Below are positions 62,404-64,000 of a stretch of DNA of 64,000 bases, piece after piece. How positions within the stretch are numbered: position 1 is the stretch's first letter; each line of letters opens with the position of its first letter. This DNA comes from Leptolyngbyaceae cyanobacterium (GTDB taxonomy: Bacteria; Cyanobacteriota; Cyanobacteriia; Cyanobacteriales; Aerosakkonemataceae): contig DATNQN010000151.1 of the NCBI GenBank assembly GCA_036703985.1, positions 1 through 64,000 of the forward strand, written 5' to 3'. The translations under genes and the position numbers were made by a program. Under the pieces are notes generated by a model, which saw only the letters and a list, made by a program, of their open reading frames with translations, did not search any database and was not told the DNA's origin.

Positions 62404-63000
62404 TCAGGGACAAGTTGTTAAAGGATTGGGACATTGCTCGGTTTTTGCTAACCATCCTTGTAATTGGTTATGGCTAACATACGCCCATTCTCCACTACAA
62501 CTTATTAGTTTTACACCTGTTTCGGGTGGAATAGTACCTAATACCGAACTGTTGTTATTAGGGCTAGAATGAAGCGAAACGCCTTTCGTACCGTAACCCC
62601 TCGTACTAGTACCTAATAATGGAGTATAAAGCCAACCTTTTCCTTTAAATATGTTGCCGTTATCTCCGACAGCGTTGGAAATTTGTACCCAATAATTCTG
62701 GGAAGCAACTACATCAACAACGATCGCAACGTTATTAGCGGGTAATTTTTTGACAACTGAGGCATTGGGATTAGGTGCGCTTCTCACATTTAAACCTTTG
62801 GGGTCTTTGTTGATTACATAAGCAGAAATTTGGCAATTTCGGAGAGAGGAACTGAGTTGTTTTTCGGCGTTCGATTCTGTTTGATTGTTGTTAGCAACTG
62901 GTGTAGGTTGTTGAACTATTGAGTCTGTTGATACTAGGTGGGGATTTTGGCAACCAACAATACTTCCCAACAACAAGTGGAAAAACAATGAGCGTTTCAT
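62404..63000 (-). CDS. SH3b-domain lipoprotein
   Basis: A 198-residue predicted lipoprotein. The N-terminus MKRSLFFHLLLGSIVGC has a lipobox (IVGC), so the mature protein would be anchored by Cys17 to a membrane. After a Gln/Asn-rich linker come two bacterial SH3 domains, about residues 58-130 (KGLNVRSAPNPNASVVKKLP) and 135-195 (GVSLHSSPNNNSSVLGTIPP). SH3b domains often bind peptidoglycan. It lies between murT and gatD in the same direction, so it probably belongs to their operon. Confidence 0.85.
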   Translation of the reverse strand: MKRSLFFHLLLGSIVGCQNPHLVSTDSIVQQPTPVANNNQTESNAEKQLSSSLRNCQISAYVINKDPKGLNVRSAPNPNASVVKKLPANNVAIVVDVVASQNYWVQISNAVGDNGNIFKGKGWLYTPLLGTSTRGYGTKGVSLHSSPNNNSSVLGTIPPETGVKLISCSGEWAYVSHNQLQGWLAKTEQCPNPLTTCP

Positions 63001-63017
63001 TTAAATTGTTCCTTACC

Positions 63018-64000
63018 TTAGAGTATTTGACGCCCAGTTAGCAATCCCCTGACTTCGAGCATGGCAGAATAGGTAGGTAAAATATGGAGAGTTTCGCCAA
63101 CTGGAGTGTGTTCCAATGCAGTGGCGATCGCTTGTTGTAAATCTTCTTTGACAATCAGTTTACAGCCTTGATTTTGCTCTTTTTGGCTGTATTGTAGACG
63201 CAGCGCCATATCGTAAACTCGATCGCCACTCACCACGATCGTGCCTCCCGACGCTACCAATTTTTCCGTGTCCACATCCCAGATCCAGGACACATCCGTA
63301 CCGTCTGGCGTGCGATCGTTCAGCACCATCAACGTGGTAGAAGCACCGCCAGCACCCTTAATTTCGTTTACCGTGCGGATGGTTTCGTTCATGCCTACGG
63401 GATTTTTCGATAACAAGATTCGCACCCGCTTACCGTCAACGGTTAATTCTTCAGCACGTCCGAAAGCTGCTTTGAAATTTTCAATTGTATCGCGAATAGT
63501 CCGCTCGTCAATGCCAAGTTGTTGCGCTACCAATACCGCCGCTAAAGTATTGTATTTATTGTAAAGTCCGATCAGAATTTGCGGCCATTCTTGACCGTTA
63601 ATCGATAATTTACTTTTCGAGAAACCGCATTTAGGACAATCGTAATCGCCTAAATGGGAGAGGTAAACTCCTTGATAATCTAGGGAGTGACCGCAACTGG
63701 GACAGTAAATGGAGTCTACTGCATGGGGGATTTCATCTAAATAATATTTTGGTTCGTTTAAGCCAAAATATAATACTTTTTGGGGTAATTGCTGGCCTAA
63801 ATGAGAAAGGGTGGGATCGTCTGCATTGGCGATGACGATCGTATTTGCAGATAGTGGTGAAATGGCTTTTTGCCAGCGACGACTGATCGTGTCTACTTCC
63901 CCATAGCGATCGAGTTGATCGCGAAACAAGTTCAAACACAAAATAATCTTCGGCTGACATAAAGGTGCAGCCAAGGGCAATATATTTTCATCTATTTCTA
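63018..64000 (-). CDS. murT: lipid II isoglutaminyl synthase, MurT subunit (partial)
   Basis: The C-terminal 327 residues of a Mur-ligase-like enzyme; the 5' end lies beyond position 64000. MurT uses ATP to amidate lipid II with ammonia from GatD. Visible are IILCLNLFRDQLDRYGEVDT at the ligase core, a four-Cys zinc ribbon (YCPSCGHSLDYQG and YDCPKCGFSKS), then GLYNKYNTLAAVLVAQQLG and the C-terminal domain with LNDRTPDGTDVSWIWDVD, which carries the MurT-specific DxDxSW-like motif. The frame continues upstream of the apparent TTG at 63980 as EIDENIL, so the product is longer than that start would give. Confidence 0.93.
   Translation of the reverse strand, partial: EIDENILPLAAPLCQPKIILCLNLFRDQLDRYGEVDTISRRWQKAISPLSANTIVIANADDPTLSHLGQQLPQKVLYFGLNEPKYYLDEIPHAVDSIYCPSCGHSLDYQGVYLSHLGDYDCPKCGFSKSKLSINGQEWPQILIGLYNKYNTLAAVLVAQQLGIDERTIRDTIENFKAAFGRAEELTVDGKRVRILLSKNPVGMNETIRTVNEIKGAGGASTTLMVLNDRTPDGTDVSWIWDVDTEKLVASGGTIVVSGDRVYDMALRLQYSQKEQNQGCKLIVKEDLQQAIATALEHTPVGETLHILPTYSAMLEVRGLLTGRQIL

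Overview
The window looks like the chromosome of a filamentous, Oscillatoriales/Nostocales-type cyanobacterium. The evidence is the dense HIP1 octamer (GCGATCGC), a high-light-inducible protein, a CRR6-type NdhI maturation factor, a GUN4-domain protein, a DUF3685/Ycf55-type response regulator, a FurC/PerR-type regulator, Uma2 and DUF29 genes, pentapeptide-repeat proteins and a giant kinase/ATPase/GAF/cyclase protein. No rRNA, tRNA or CRISPR array was found.

Layout. 0-13 kb is ordinary chromosome: fmt, a DUF6464 protein, a P-loop ATPase, a PacL-like calcium P-type ATPase, alanine dehydrogenase, an HLIP, a MerR regulator overlapping a secreted WD40 protein, and several orphans. 13-20 kb holds a 1771-residue Ser/Thr kinase-AAA-GAF-adenylate cyclase flanked by two paralogous pentapeptide-repeat genes.

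20-36.6 kb is a defence island built on DNA phosphorothioation. It contains dndB, dndC, dndD and dndE without dndA, two further DGQHR proteins, and, instead of dndFGH, an upstream block of SF2 helicase, 57-residue protein, SMC-like ATPase, Uma2-type nuclease and dnd-associated protein 4. A toxin-antitoxin pair precedes it and a decayed TnpB/IS605 end follows it. Copies of a 12-bp-period repeat (core CAGATGAACACA) occur in the gaps of this island and were not noticed elsewhere. Two pairs form near-perfect inverted repeats, one around a cupin gene and one around a GxxExxY gene.

36.6-40.3 kb has heptose/LPS-type genes (GT9, HAD-family GmhB-like phosphatase), CRR6 and a Fur-family regulator. 40.4-53.3 kb is a second accessory region: a ten-gene leftward run (PqqD-like, HprK-like kinase, two GT2-type glycosyltransferase proteins, sulfotransferase-like, GT4, HD-like, SDR, Gfo/Idh/MocA, SMP-30) plus two nucleotidyltransferase-family genes. 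It resembles the kinase/PqqD/nucleotidyltransferase accessory set of lasso-peptide clusters, but no peptidase, cyclase or precursor gene was seen.

53.7-64 kb has a NACHT-pentapeptide STAND protein, the DUF3685 regulator, Uma2, DUF29, a GUN4 protein with a Cys-rich tail, and a leftward murT-SH3 lipoprotein-gatD set (peptidoglycan glutamate amidation), with murT running off the right edge.

How they work together. DndC/D/E with a host cysteine desulfurase would put sulfur on the DNA backbone and DndB would repress the genes. The helicase/SMC/nuclease block is the best candidate for the restriction arm. This last assignment is inference.
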